From Anthostomella pinea (Eukaryota; Ascomycota; Sordariomycetes; Xylariales; Xylariaceae): DNA of 64,000 nt. Shown here one piece after another: positions 21,417 to 31,829 of this stretch. The notes below the pieces were generated by a model. That model had not been told where the DNA came from and made no database searches. It was given only the letters and a program-made list of their open reading frames with translations. The position numbers and the translations under genes were made by a program. Each line of letters begins with the position of its first letter. Position 1 is the first letter of the stretch. The stretch covers positions 1,488,001 to 1,552,000 of the forward strand of contig CAUWAG010000003.1 of the NCBI GenBank assembly GCA_963556695.1, read 5' to 3'.

Positions 21417-23008
21417 ATGACCTGCCTAGCTGCCATTGGTTTCATCGAATCGCTCTTGTCATTCGTTCTTTTAGGCGCGTCCCTTCAGGGGCTGACGATG
21501 GGACAGAGCTTCACGCAAGAAGACATCGACACTGGCGCGGCCTTGCAAGTATTGAGTAAGACTGCCTAAGATGACGCCCTGAATCGCCTCGTGAGCTCGA
21601 CGTCGACGTGTACCAAGGATATGTGCGAGTTCGCGAAGAAAGGTGAGTCTCGTCCGATATCTAGGTGTACACATTACTTACTGTCTTGCAATAGTAGCAT
21701 ACCGGGCCCTGAGAGGACCGCTTTCGTGAAAGCGGTTGAGTGTCTCATGTCTCATGCAAACGCCCAATGTCTACCCAAACGTCACAGGCCCAAAGTGAGC
21801 GAGTTCTCGGGATGAGGACGCGTGAGATCAGCTGCTGCCCGCTTCTCCTCTGCCAGATCTGTGTTCGACAGCTTTGTCGTGCTGGACTACGTGCTGACTC
21901 CTACGTCGACCACTCAGTGCGTCAACCCAGCCAAATCCCCATGCACTCCCCGCCCACTAACATTTCCCAGGCCTACTTTCCTTCCCTACCACAGACTCTA
22001 CATCTGGACCTACGAAGAGAAGCTCCGCACGCTCTGTGGCTATCCCGGCGCAGTCTCGCACTGGGAATGGGGTCTCGACGCCGGCTCCTTTGAGAAGTCA
22101 GCCCTCTTCGACGGGACTAGGATCTCGATGGGCTCCGATGGCGCGAAGGTCAACATCACGGCCAGTGGCCCACAGTTCTTCATGCCAGTTGGGTCGCGCG
22201 GCGGCTTGGTCACGCACGGCCCGTTCAAGAATTATACCGTCAACTCTGGCCCGAACACGGCGGCTGGCCGCTGGCCCCGAACCCGCGGTGTCTGCAGCGA
22301 GACCTCAATACCGGGATCTGTGCCACTTGGGCTTCCCTGCGCAATACACCTGACATTATCATTCAGAGCCCCGACATCGAGCTCTTCCAGGCCAACCTCC
22401 AGGGTAATTTCCGGTACTCCGCCTAGCGGAAGCGTGGTTTCGCTGTTCATGGCGGTGGGCTCTTTGCCATTCGTATGTTTCATGAACTTTATCTGCACGA
22501 TCAGGTGGGTGAGTGGCTGACGCGGTGCTTCACCGCCGGCGACCCTGGCGACGATTTCTTTTTCCCACCCCTTGAGCCGGTCTTCAACCTGCACCATGGG
22601 CAGATCGACCGCATGTGTTTCGTGTGGCAGTTGAGATGACGATGAGTTTGATTACGTGGAAATCGAATAGACCGGCGAAACAGGGAAGTCGCGGAACAAT
22701 GTCGTTGTTCTTCCGCGACTGTTTCTTCCGCGTTCATAAAGGTTGCTCATCTCGACTTCGAGAGAAGATAGGTAAGTCCACTCGCACGTCTCTGTTTTCT
22801 CTTCTCCAGACTTTTCGGGCCATCCACTGACGCAAGTTCTCACCGACATAGACCATGGCTGGCACCATTCGCCACGATGAACATGCCGGCGAGCCACAAC
22901 GGGACATTTGTCGACGTACTTGACATCCGCCTCGTCGGCGGATCGTACAACTTCCGCCAGCTGCTCGACACCGTGCCAGGGGATCCGTACTGTTTCGTTT
23001 ACAAGTAG
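21417..23008 (+). pseudogene. Tyrosinase (common central domain) pseudogene
   Basis: Pieces of a secreted-type fungal tyrosinase occur in order: a hydrophobic leader from ATG 21417; FTQEDIDTGAALQVL; TSTCTKDMCEFAKK; ERTAFVKAVECLMSH; after an intron ending at a CAG, FLPYHRLYIWTYEEKL and CGYPGAVSHWEWGLD; NPRCLQRDLNTG; then the CuB region NLHHGQIDRMCFVWQ; and the C-terminal LLDTVPGDPYCFVYK ending at 23008. Intact tyrosinases oxidise phenols with a two-copper site held by six His. The frame is broken at least by TAA in the leader exon (after LSKTA), a one-base shift near 21710, another near 22258, TAG after RYSA (about 22425) and TGA after WQLR. Several stops fit CpA-to-TpA. It is therefore a dead gene. 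Confidence 0.8.
22627..22750 (+). repeat. Dispersed repeat shared with 36590-36716 (inverted)
   Basis: About 120 bp that match, in opposite orientation, a segment near 36.6 kb. Shared words include TTGATTAC, GGAATCG/GAAATCG, GGGAAG.CGCGGAACAAT and repeated TTCTTCCGCG. Here it lies inside the tyrosinase relic between the CuB motif and the C-terminal exon. No terminal repeats or coding capacity were recognised. Confidence 0.65.
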
Positions 23009-23772
23009 ACTGACTGATGGACATATATCTGGGTAGTCTAAGCTACATGAGATCAAATCATGATCCACCATTGCAAAGCATGAGTCCCCATCCGCTGTTC
23101 TTTTCAACGGCCAACTTGGCTCCCTCATTGTTGATACCTCTCAGGTGAAACCCTATTTTGTCCAACAGGTCCGGGACAGCTGCTCGTGCAATCCACACTC
23201 ATGACTGCGGCAGTGCCGGTCCGTCCCTAGACCGAACTCACAAGGCGCACGCCTCTTCCACCAAGATGCGCAAGTTTCCGCCATATAAACTCAGCGCATA
23301 GTCTCGTCCCCAGACAAATGCAATCAGCTGTTCCAGATTAGCCGTCCGTACCGTGGCGATAAGCGAGAGCAAGTGCAAAATGGCGCGAGATATGCGCCCC
23401 CCGTCGAGCGGAGCCTTCATCCTCGAATCGCTCGCGACCACTCACAGCACCTCGAATTCATGTTTACCTCCCCCCAAGCCGCCTTGGAGCCTCTCGCCCC
23501 AAACTTTAACCACGCCAAGCCTCGCCGTCCAGCTGCGGCGCAGGTACGCGCCAGTTTAGAGTTGACATGTGGTTGTTTCCGCAAGGCCTCCCGCGAGGCC
23601 TCCCTTGTTTGAGCATTGATAAACAGCGCGAGGGAACCCTTTCAAACGTACAAGACAAGCGGCTAGAATTCTTCTAGAGCAACACTTCCTGGCCAAAAAT
23701 AACTCCAGAAGATCTCCAGAAATTCTCGACTCAACCTACACACACTCTTCTTGAACGTACGCAGACACAATT
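23009..23772. other. Intergenic region upstream of the glycine-rich gene
   Basis: No gene supported. A small inverted repeat GGCCTC-CCGC-GAGGCC lies near 23587. The last 150 bases are A/C-rich and likely form the leader of the gene starting at 23773. Confidence 0.5.
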
Positions 23773-24632
23773 ATGTCTCCCAAGTCCAAAATAATCCTCC
23801 TCGCGCTCGCCGCAGGCCTCGCCACGGCCTTGCCGACGGCTTCACCCACGACCGTTACTGACATCGCGAGCGCGACCGACGTTCCAGTGACATCCTCACC
23901 CACTACCGTTACTGACATCGCGACGACCAACGTTTCAGTGACCCCACCCACTACCGTTACTCGCATCGCGAGCGATTGTCCAGAAATACATGTCGCAGCT
24001 ACCGCTGTCCCGACCAACGCGATCCTGTTCGAGGATTCTGAAGTCGTCGTATCGGATGACGAACAGCTCCTGGACCTGGATATTCCCGGGTCCGTCGACG
24101 ACTCCGTCGGCGGATCCGTCGGCATCAAGAAGGGAGGCGGCGGCGGTGGTGGTAGAGGCAGTACAGGTGGAGGCGGCGCGACGGGTGGAGGGTCATCCGG
24201 CGGTGGGTCATCCGGTAGCGGTTCGTCAGGTGCCGGTTCATCAGGTGGTTCATCCCGCAGTGGTAAGCAACCCCTCAACATATGACTCACTCTCTCACCG
24301 ACCATGCTGACACACAGACAGGCTCAAGCGGCGGCCGTGGGTCTTCTGGCTCAGGTTCGGGTTCTCGCCCAGGTTCAGGTTCGGCGGGTGGTGGCTACGG
24401 GGGTGGAAGAAACGGCGGTGGCTACGGCGGACGGCCTGGCTACGGCGGCGGTGGCGGTGGCTACGGCGGTGGTGGCTATGGCGGCGGTGGAAGAGGCGGT
24501 GGTGGTGTCTACGGTGGAGGCGGCGGCCACGGCGGCGGGGGAAGAAGCCCGAGCCGGAACGCTGCCGGTAAGACCATAGACGCTGGATGGCTGCTCTACT
24601 CCATCCCGCTCGTTGCCTACTGGGTCCTGTAG
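23773..24632 (+). CDS. Glycine-rich secreted protein, probably GPI-anchored
   Basis: Two exons (23773-24262, 24322-24632; 59-nt intron GTAAGC..ACAG) give 266 residues. Residues 1-19 are a clear signal peptide (MSPKSKIILLALAAGLATA). Residues about 24-66 contain three copies of a PTTVT(D/R)IA repeat. From about residue 117 the protein is almost all Gly, Ser and some Tyr, including many YGGGG-type units. The C-terminus ends in a short hydrophobic segment (WLLYSIPLVAYWVL) after small residues, as expected for GPI attachment. A cell-wall or surface role is inferred from this layout. The Gly-rich repeats are hard to assign to a family, and copy number may vary between strains. Confidence 0.82.
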
Positions 24633-25018
24633 ATGAGGGACTCAATGACAGATTGGGGATGAGAAAATAAGACGAAGAGATAGATAGACAATGAAGTCCT
24701 TCATCCCTTGAGTGGAGAAGGTCATGACATGTAGTCAATATTCGCTGGTATGTAAGCGAGGAAGGGACCATGCCGCATGCCTACGCGACCGATAGAGGGA
24801 CGTCTTATCCTGGTGGTATCGCTTGCTCGAAGCTCTAGCCAGTCAACCGAGATCATCACTGAGGCAGGCACTAGTGAGCATTGTAGTATGGAGTCTCGGT
24901 AACAAAGTGCAGAGGTATCATTTAGGTTGTGCGCCATAGTTTTTGGCTGAAGAGTTCAGGTGATATACAGGAAGGGTTCATTTAAGGACCCCCGAACATA
25001 CATGCCGTGGCTTTGCTA
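24633..25018. other. Short intergenic region between convergent genes
   Basis: Lies between the ends of the glycine-rich gene and the D-lactate dehydrogenase gene. No gene or structured element recognised. Confidence 0.5.
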
Positions 25019-27061
25019 TCACCATTCGGCAACCTCACCCGGTTTAGGCCGCTGCACCCGGACCACTTTGTCGCAATTGAGGAGGCAGAGGGGGTCAAGT
25101 GCGAGCTTGATCTATGGCGGGAGAAAAAGGTGTCAGCAATCGCGGAAACCCAAGTTCGGTTGAGAGGAGCCTACCTGTCTCATGGTGTCGACAGTGCTCT
25201 CCCCCAGCTCGTGGGGGAGATAATCCCTCTTGACGAGACCAACACCATGTTCGCCCTACATCAGATTAGCTTCCCCGAGCCTCGTGTGATACTAGTAAGA
25301 ATCAACGTACTGTCACTGTCCCCTCCAGCTCGACAGCCCTCTTCACCATGCGGTGTACAAGCTCCTCGGCCGCATGCCTTTGCTCCTCGTTCGACAGCAG
25401 TATGACTATCACTTATTAGCTGTTATCTCTCAAGCCGTATGGAGCATAGTCGGAACGTACTGTGGAAGTTTCCATCGCCGACATGGCCGACGATGGTGCC
25501 GTACATGCCGCTCTTCTTCATGTCGTCTTTGGTGTCCTCGATGAGTTGAGGGAGTCGGCTCATCGGCACTGCAACATCGCCGGTCCACACCTTCTCGCCT
25601 GGCTTCGCAACAGCCATGGTACTCCACAACGCCTCCTTGCGCGCGCTCCACAGTTCCGCCTTTTCCTCCTCGGAACGGGCGAATTCAAAGCTCTGACTGC
25701 CTGCCTGTTTGGCCATATCTTTGACAATGCTGATCTGCTCCTTGACGCCGCGATCGGTACCCGAGAATTTGAAGAACAATGTGGGCGCTTCTTTCCATTG
25801 CTTTGATGTCGAACCGGCTTGGTTGATGCACTTCATCTGCTCGTCATCGAGAATTTCGACAGCTGCCACTGCCACGCCTTGGCCGACGACCTTGGCGACG
25901 CAGTCTGCAGCCTGGCGAATTGAGCCAAAGCTGCAGACAGCCACGCTCGTGCTAGCAGGCTTGGTGGTAACCTTCAGGGTCGCCTCGGTGACAAGACCAA
26001 GAGTCCCTTCGCTTCCAATGAACAGCTTCGTAAGATCGTAACCGGCAGAACTCTTGCGGGGTCTTTGCCTCGTCTTGATGACTGTACCGTCGGCTAGTAC
26101 AACAGTGAGGGAGAGAACCCATTCCCGCATCGTGCCGTATCGGTAGGCGTTGGTGCCGCTGCATCCAGTACCGACCATGCCTCCAATCTGGGCGCCTGGA
26201 CCTGGGTCGGGAGGGAAGAACAGATTGTCCTTGCTGAGCTCCTCGTTAAGCAGCTCCCAGCCGACCGCAGGCTGTACCACAACATCCATGTCGTCCTTGT
26301 GCAGCTGAATGATCTTGTCCATCCTCCCAAAGTCGACGCAGATGCCGCCCCTTGTCGGCGTAAAGTGACCCTCCAGACTCGTACCGCCGCTGTAACCAAC
26401 CACTGGAATCCGCCGCGCATGGCAGATCTTCATGATCTGACTGACATCCTCTGTCGAGCCTGGGTAGACTACCATAAATGGTTTCTGAGCTTCCTCGTTG
26501 CGGTAGCTGGACCAGTCGGAGTTGGCATGTGAATGTAGGACGTCGTCGAGGGTGTTGACGTTCTCCTTTCCAACGACAGCAGCGAATTCAGACCATGCCG
26601 CCTCGAGGTTCGCTTTATCGTTCTTATGTTTCGGGTCGCGGGTCATTGCAAGGGGCAGTGTCGAGTTCGTTGCGGGATCGCGGGGGGCCAAGGTGCCCAT
26701 GTAGTACGAGGCTAACGTGGCGACAAGGACAACTTGGTCACAGAAGGTCAGTCATGGTACTGGTCTCTAACAGAGTTCTATCTGGTGTCGTACCGAATGT
26801 TGTAGCCCATCGCCTTGACCCGGCGGACTGTTGCCTCTGCTGTGCGAACTTCTCTCGCTCTGCCTTTTCGCGCTGAATACGCGAGCTGATACTCTCAAGC
26901 ATCTGGCCCTGGAAACTGGGTCCCGAGGGCTCCTTCTTCTCTGTGGCATATGAGCGCACGTTTGCGCCGAGTGCGAGACATCGCGGTACTGTCCGGCTGG
27001 AGGTTGAAGCTTTTAGGTGCCGAAGCCCAGCTTGGGCGGACCGTGATGCAAGACGCGACAT
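25019..27061 (-). CDS. DLD1: D-lactate dehydrogenase (cytochrome), mitochondrial, FAD-dependent
   Basis: Five exons (27061-26794, 26732-25461, 25405-25311, 25255-25175, 25111-25019) give 602 residues, close to the usual size of fungal Dld1. The enzyme oxidises D-lactate to pyruvate and passes electrons to cytochrome c at the inner mitochondrial membrane. The Arg/Ser-rich N-terminus (MSRLASRSAQAGLRHLKAS) is a targeting sequence and VVLVATLASYYMG a membrane segment. The FAD-binding domain shows VVGYSGGTSLEGHF, GAQIGGMVGTGCSGTNAYRYG and FIGSEGTLGLVTEATLK; the C-terminal FAD-oxidase domain shows GHVGDGNFH and TGEHGVGLVKRDYL. All junctions are in phase and each family motif is rebuilt across its splice sites. 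It looks functional and is an ordinary housekeeping gene at the edge of the transposon block. Confidence 0.95.
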
Positions 27062-27544
27062 GTTAGAACTAGATCCCTGGTGCGCAACCCTGGGGCTAAA
27101 TCATCCTGTACTTGGGATGACAGAGTTAAGAATACTCATAAGAGGGCAAAGGGTGCCATTTGGAAGGAGACGGCACTTGAGGAGAGGAGTTGAAGAAGCT
27201 CAAACGGCGACCTCGGAATTGGAGCTTGATTGGTGATCACGAATTCAGTCCGGGCTAGTCAACTAAGGGGGTTTTGCATATATACACTGTTCTCCTGTCC
27301 GATCAACTCCCCGCACCAACCACACATACCAAACCTCGCAGTACAATCCACCCTTTACTGATTGCATCATTAATCAACACGAAGGCGACATTAGATGTCT
27401 GCTGCCGACAGCATCTCCGATTGACCCCGAGAGACATGCATGGGCGGAGAGCACGCAAGCGAAACCATGCGCCCTTTCATCGACATAAAGGTACTGTCGT
27501 TCTCAATCGGAGTGTCGGTCCCCACTTCAAATGGCTCGCACCTC
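27062..27544. other. Upstream region of DLD1
   Basis: About 480 bp with the DLD1 promoter presumably on the minus strand. A TATA-like TATATATG run near 27276-27286 lies about 220 nt upstream of the start. No gene supported. Confidence 0.45.
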
Positions 27545-28096
27545 TCAACTTTTTTAAAAACCGGCTTTCAATAAAACAAGCTATATTACAGCCAATTAAA
27601 AAGCTATTAAAAAGGTTAATATATATATAACGTATAGTTTTACATAAAGATTATACTTAGAATAACTATAAAATTATATTAAGTATTTAAAATTAGTTAT
27701 TTTATATGGATATGTTTTTATAAGCTTAGTTTTAACTTTCACTAGTTTTACTTAATGATTATTATTTACATACTTTCCAAAATAATTCGTTTGAAAATCG
27801 CTTTTAAAAGATATCTTAGTATCTTTTTATGACTTTAATCCATAAGATTACTAAGTTTTCTGTTGTTATTTTAAAAACCGTTATATTATTCCTTTATTAC
27901 CCCTTTGTTTACTTGGCAACCTAGTTAATAAAAAGATAATAGTACGGTATTCGATATTATAACTATCATTACGACGTTATATATATTATTTATTATTATG
28001 ATTAAATAACTATAACTTAAAGCTATTAAACGATAATATAAAATAACATATACAACGTGGTAAATTAAAGCGCGACTATGAAAAACGTACTTTTAT
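27545..28096. repeat. Strongly AT-rich block, probable RIP-degraded repeat
   Basis: Composition changes abruptly near 27545 from balanced to overwhelmingly A/T, with long runs of TAT, TTA and AAT, and changes back exactly at the LTR beginning at 28097. No coding frame survives. In ascomycetes such blocks are usually old repeats converted by RIP. The original element cannot be recognised. Confidence 0.75.
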
Positions 28097-28314
28097 TGTG
28101 ACGGCCTGCATAGACCTTCTCACATGATAAGCGGATACTTCCCAATAGTGGAAGGATCTGACCAGAGGATCCCCTTAAAGGGGCAACCTCCCACTGTACC
28201 TATCTCTCTCTCTGTCTCTCTTCCTTTCCTCTCTAGTCTTGATATTCTCGTCAATAGAGTAATAGCTGCCTGCTGCCGGCCATGTCCCAGCTCCTCAGTA
28301 CGCTCGCCGTGACA
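28097..28314 (+). repeat. 5' LTR of the interrupted retrotransposon
   Basis: 218 bp, TGTGACGG...CGTGACA, followed by internal element sequence. It shares about 96 percent identity by eye with the solo LTR at 4726-4943. It directly abuts the AT-rich block on its left. Confidence 0.85.
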
Positions 28315-28494
28315 TAATATCAAGACTCCTCCATACCAGATTAGAAGCCTTGTCTTCAGATCACCACTGTAAGGAGTTTTGCCTCTAGCAGTGACAGGTA
28401 CAGTGTCTCCGAACACCCACCTATTCCAAGACTTTATTAGCCCTTTATTATCCCACCTATCATTACTACTGATTCCGTCCAACACATTGTGACG

Positions 28495-29958
28495 ATGAGT
28501 ACCATTATCATTCCAGAATATCAGGATAGTTCTGAAGGGACTGGAAGACCAGCCCAACCTATCCAAACATCCCCCAATATCAACAACCTTCCCCCAAAGA
28601 AAGAACCAAAGAAACAGAGAACCAAGGCACGAGGAGGCCAGAGCAAGCCAAACACGCGATCAAGGGCTGCTTTGACCCATAGCAAATCTCCCTTAAACGC
28701 TTTATCGTCTCCATCTTCCTCCAGGATCACATCCCAGGACCCACAGACCCAGCCCATTGCACCAACCATGAGCGGTGCTCCGGGCCGATCAAACAACCCC
28801 TTGCTCTTTAACCTGGATGTGCTTACACCAGAGCAGCTAGCCAGACTGCAAACCGAACTACACACCCAGATCCCGAGGTCTGAGCCACCAAGGCCCACAA
28901 CAGAACGACAGTCTGTGCATTTCAGCACACCACAAAAAGAATGAGCCTTTCCTTCCTTAAAAACAGGTTCTCCACACACAACGACCCCTAGGTGGGACTC
29001 CCCAGCTTCTATGGCATCAATCTCAAATGCCATACGACATTCCATCAAGCTGGCAGACCCTGCAAAGCTGAGTGATGGTCAAAATCTATCCTTTGAACAG
29101 TAGAAGAACAACACTCAACGTAAGCTACGGACCAACTGGTGGCTCTTTATTACAAAAGAATCAAAGTTTGATTGGCTTTATACGCTAATAAAAGGTGATA
29201 TAGTTATAGCATTGGAACCATTTATCTCTAAAGAGAACATCGAGTCACTTACTATCATTGAAAAGGTGTATAACCTTCTCCGGTCCTCTTACAGCAATCC
29301 TGACGCAGCTGCTCAAGCCAGAGATCAGCTCCATGATCTGTGGATGGAACCGGTGCAAGACTTTTACTCCTTTTGTTCCACATGGGTTCTCTTAGTCAGC
29401 AAGACAGATCTGTCCCGGACAGAATGGAAGTATGAACTGAACCAAAAGCTGACACCACCCCTGAGGATACAAGTGATGGCTTCTTACCTTGACTCTAATG
29501 TTTCTTTTAACCAATTTCGAAATATCTATTTTAACAATACTTAATAACTTGCAGAGATTAAACGAGTCAAGAAGCAGCGCTAAAGCTTCTTAAAAGCTTT
29601 CTCTCGCCATACCATCACTGCGGCACCTGGACCCCAGCAGTTCACCAGAAGCCTATCAACCCAAGCTTTGTCCAACCAAGCGATTGACACTACCTTCCAA
29701 CCAGCAAGAGCATCACCTGATCAAAAGACTCCCCGTCTCTCTGCAGCCTCTGAAAGGAAGCACATTGACCGATCACGCACACCCCACAAGGCAGAAAGCA
29801 TTATATGCTACTTGTGTGGCAAAGAGGGCCATATCGCTCCTAAATGTCCAAACAAAAGAACTCCTTATGTACATTTTCTGGAAAAAGATAATGAGGCCTC
29901 TTCTGGTCTGACCCAGGATGTTACTTCTGACAACGAGTCGGAAAACTCAAAGGCCTAG
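28495..29958 (+). pseudogene. Retrotransposon gag, degenerate
   Basis: Three open pieces lie in order. 28495-28944 is Pro/Ser/Lys-rich (a typical disordered gag N-terminus). 29212-29544 has the helical capsid-like stretch around YNLLRSSYSNPD and WMEPVQDFYSFCSTW. 29668-29958 holds the zinc knuckle CYLCGKEGHIAPKC. Stops and frame changes separate them, for example a TAG near 28991. The capsid and CCHC knuckle package element RNA in living copies. This copy cannot make the full protein. Confidence 0.8.
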
Positions 29959-30050
29959 GGAAAGTCTCCCACCTAGGCCTCCAATGTACTATTAATCAAC
30001 TAGCTCACCACTCCCTTGAAATTCTATCACTTTGATCAGACCTTTCTGGC

Positions 30051-30464
30051 TTGATTGGCGGCAGTACCTTTGTGATGACTGCAACCATCCGATGGAATGG
30101 AATTGCAGTGCGTGTGAAAGTTTTGATTGATACCGGAGCAGAGGTTTATCTTTTAGGCAGTTGTTTAATCATGAGCCCCTTGGCTCAACGATGGGAACTC
30201 CCTCAAAGACATTTTGATGAGCCCGCTACCCTGAATGGCTTTGGCAAGGGACATTCACAGGTTGTCAACACAACAATTGCAGCAAATTTCCAAATTCAGG
30301 AAAGAACCTTCCGGGAAGCCCCTATCCTGGAAGCAGAGTTTGGGCCCAGCAAGAACTTTGACCTTATTGTTGGCAAGCGATTTTTGATTATTCACAACCT
30401 CTTACCAGGCTGCTGGCGGAACCGCCTATACTTCCCACTGGAACTACCTTTCCTTACCAACTGA
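30051..30464 (+). pseudogene. Retropepsin-like protease of the LTR element
   Basis: A 137-residue open piece with the aspartic-protease catalytic motif VLIDTGAEVYLLG near residue 24 and a second conserved segment FDLIVGKRFL, where the hydrophobic-hydrophobic-Gly motif is expected. In retrotransposons it cleaves the polyprotein. The expected downstream RT is not present because the LINE begins about 110 bp after the stop. The fragment is open but is cut off from an intact polyprotein. Confidence 0.75.
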
Positions 30465-30707
30465 AAGACCGACATCACCAACCCAGCTCGCCAGTGGTTA
30501 AGGCAACGGGCTATCAATCCTCAGGCCCAGCAGGACATGCTCCATAGGGATTCACAGTGGGAAGATCGAATGAGCCTCACAAAAACAACTATTTTTCTTG
30601 GTGCCCCGCTATTAGGGCGCAACCTTGATATTTGTACTAAAGCAGGCACTTCTCTCAGTAACTGACTATCTCTGCCAAGGCACAAGAGAATTTTTCTCAC
30701 AAGCCGG

Positions 30708-31781
30708 ATGGCACCCTTCTACGATGGGCCCCCAAACACGCCCGTGGCCGTCCCAAAGACGACCACTGGCGGCGTGCTCAAATCCCCGGCCCCTAAAAAG
30801 ACATACGGCCCGGCAACTCCAAGCAGGCTCCGCCAGGCGCAAATACAGCCTGGCGCCCGCATCACTGCCAATCAACTAAAAAAGAAACAGGATGATCTCC
30901 GGGTCTTTGTTCGCATGGATAATAGCCACCTAGAGCCTTACAGAATAAAGTCTACACTGAACAGAAGACTTAAGCTCCACCCTCAAGAGCTTAGAGAAGT
31001 GACCTGGTGCCCCTCCGGATTTACCTTACACCTAAGGGACAAGCCAACTCAGGCTAAGCTCCTGGCCTTCTAAGAAGAAATTACTGATATTCTCAAGGCA
31101 GAAAAGATCGAGACCCACACAGTCTGACATCACTATAAGGTCAATGGATGCCCAAGAAAGGTCATCAATGCGGAAGGATTGACAATTGATATTACCAACA
31201 TTGTTGTTACTAATGAAGTTGAAGCCCAAACAGGTAACAGACCTTTAAGGTGCATACTCTCAAGGAACACAGTTGATTCTGATCTGGAGACCACATGGGT
31301 GATCTCTCTGCCCCGTGCAGCAAAGAAACCATTCACGCTTTTTGCTCACTTAATGACCTCAAGGCACATTCAATACTCCCCCAAGGTTCACCAGTGTGCG
31401 AGCTGCTTCAGATACCATGGTAGGAACTACCAATGTGAAAAGCAAGTATGTGCACGTTGTGCCAGTACAGTACACCAGGGGGGAGTGCAAAAAACCAATC
31501 CCAAAGTGTGTCAACTGCAAAGGACCTCATACTGCCAATTTCGACAAATGCCCTGCACGCCCAAAGGTTGCGAAAGGCATCATCCATAAGCACACATAAG
31601 AGCAAATCCAGGAAATAAGGCTGGCTGGAGAAAGAGCCAGATCCAAGGCCTTCAATGAAACAGGCAGAAGCCAAGCTGGGTCAACACCCAGCAACAATAA
31701 CAAAAACATCACAATACAAATCGACACAATAGATACAACTCATCCCAGAGATGCCGATACCATTGTTGTCAGTCAATGTTA
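30708..31781 (+). pseudogene. LINE ORF1 (gag-like), degenerate with internal deletion
   Basis: Begins MAPFYDGPPNTPVAVPKTTT, as in the minus-strand copy. After SRLRQA it jumps directly to QPGARITANQ, so roughly 170 codons present in the other copy are missing (junction near 30840). A helical region and the Cys/His knuckles (CASCFRYHGRNYQC and following) follow near 31396-31560. The knuckle region is also frame-shifted (VHQGGVQK versus HQGECEK), and stops such as the one before EQIQEIR break it. Confidence 0.82.
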
Positions 31782-31829
31782 GGTACATCAAACGAAACAC
31801 ATCGACACGGGTATCTAGTCATCTATTCT

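Larger units (their letters stand above)
28097..30572 (+). mobile_element. Ty3/gypsy-type LTR retrotransposon, 5' half, interrupted by a LINE
   Basis: Order seen: 5' LTR (28097-28314), gag region with a CCHC knuckle, then a retropepsin-like protease ending at 30464. A spacer follows, and at 30573 the sequence becomes the 5' end of the LINE. No reverse transcriptase, integrase or 3' LTR of this element follows the LINE, so the 3' half is missing. The frames carry stops. The order gag-protease before the break is compatible with the gypsy lineage; without RT the assignment to that superfamily rests on gag/protease style and is tentative. No clear tRNA primer site was identified after the LTR. 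Confidence 0.75.
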
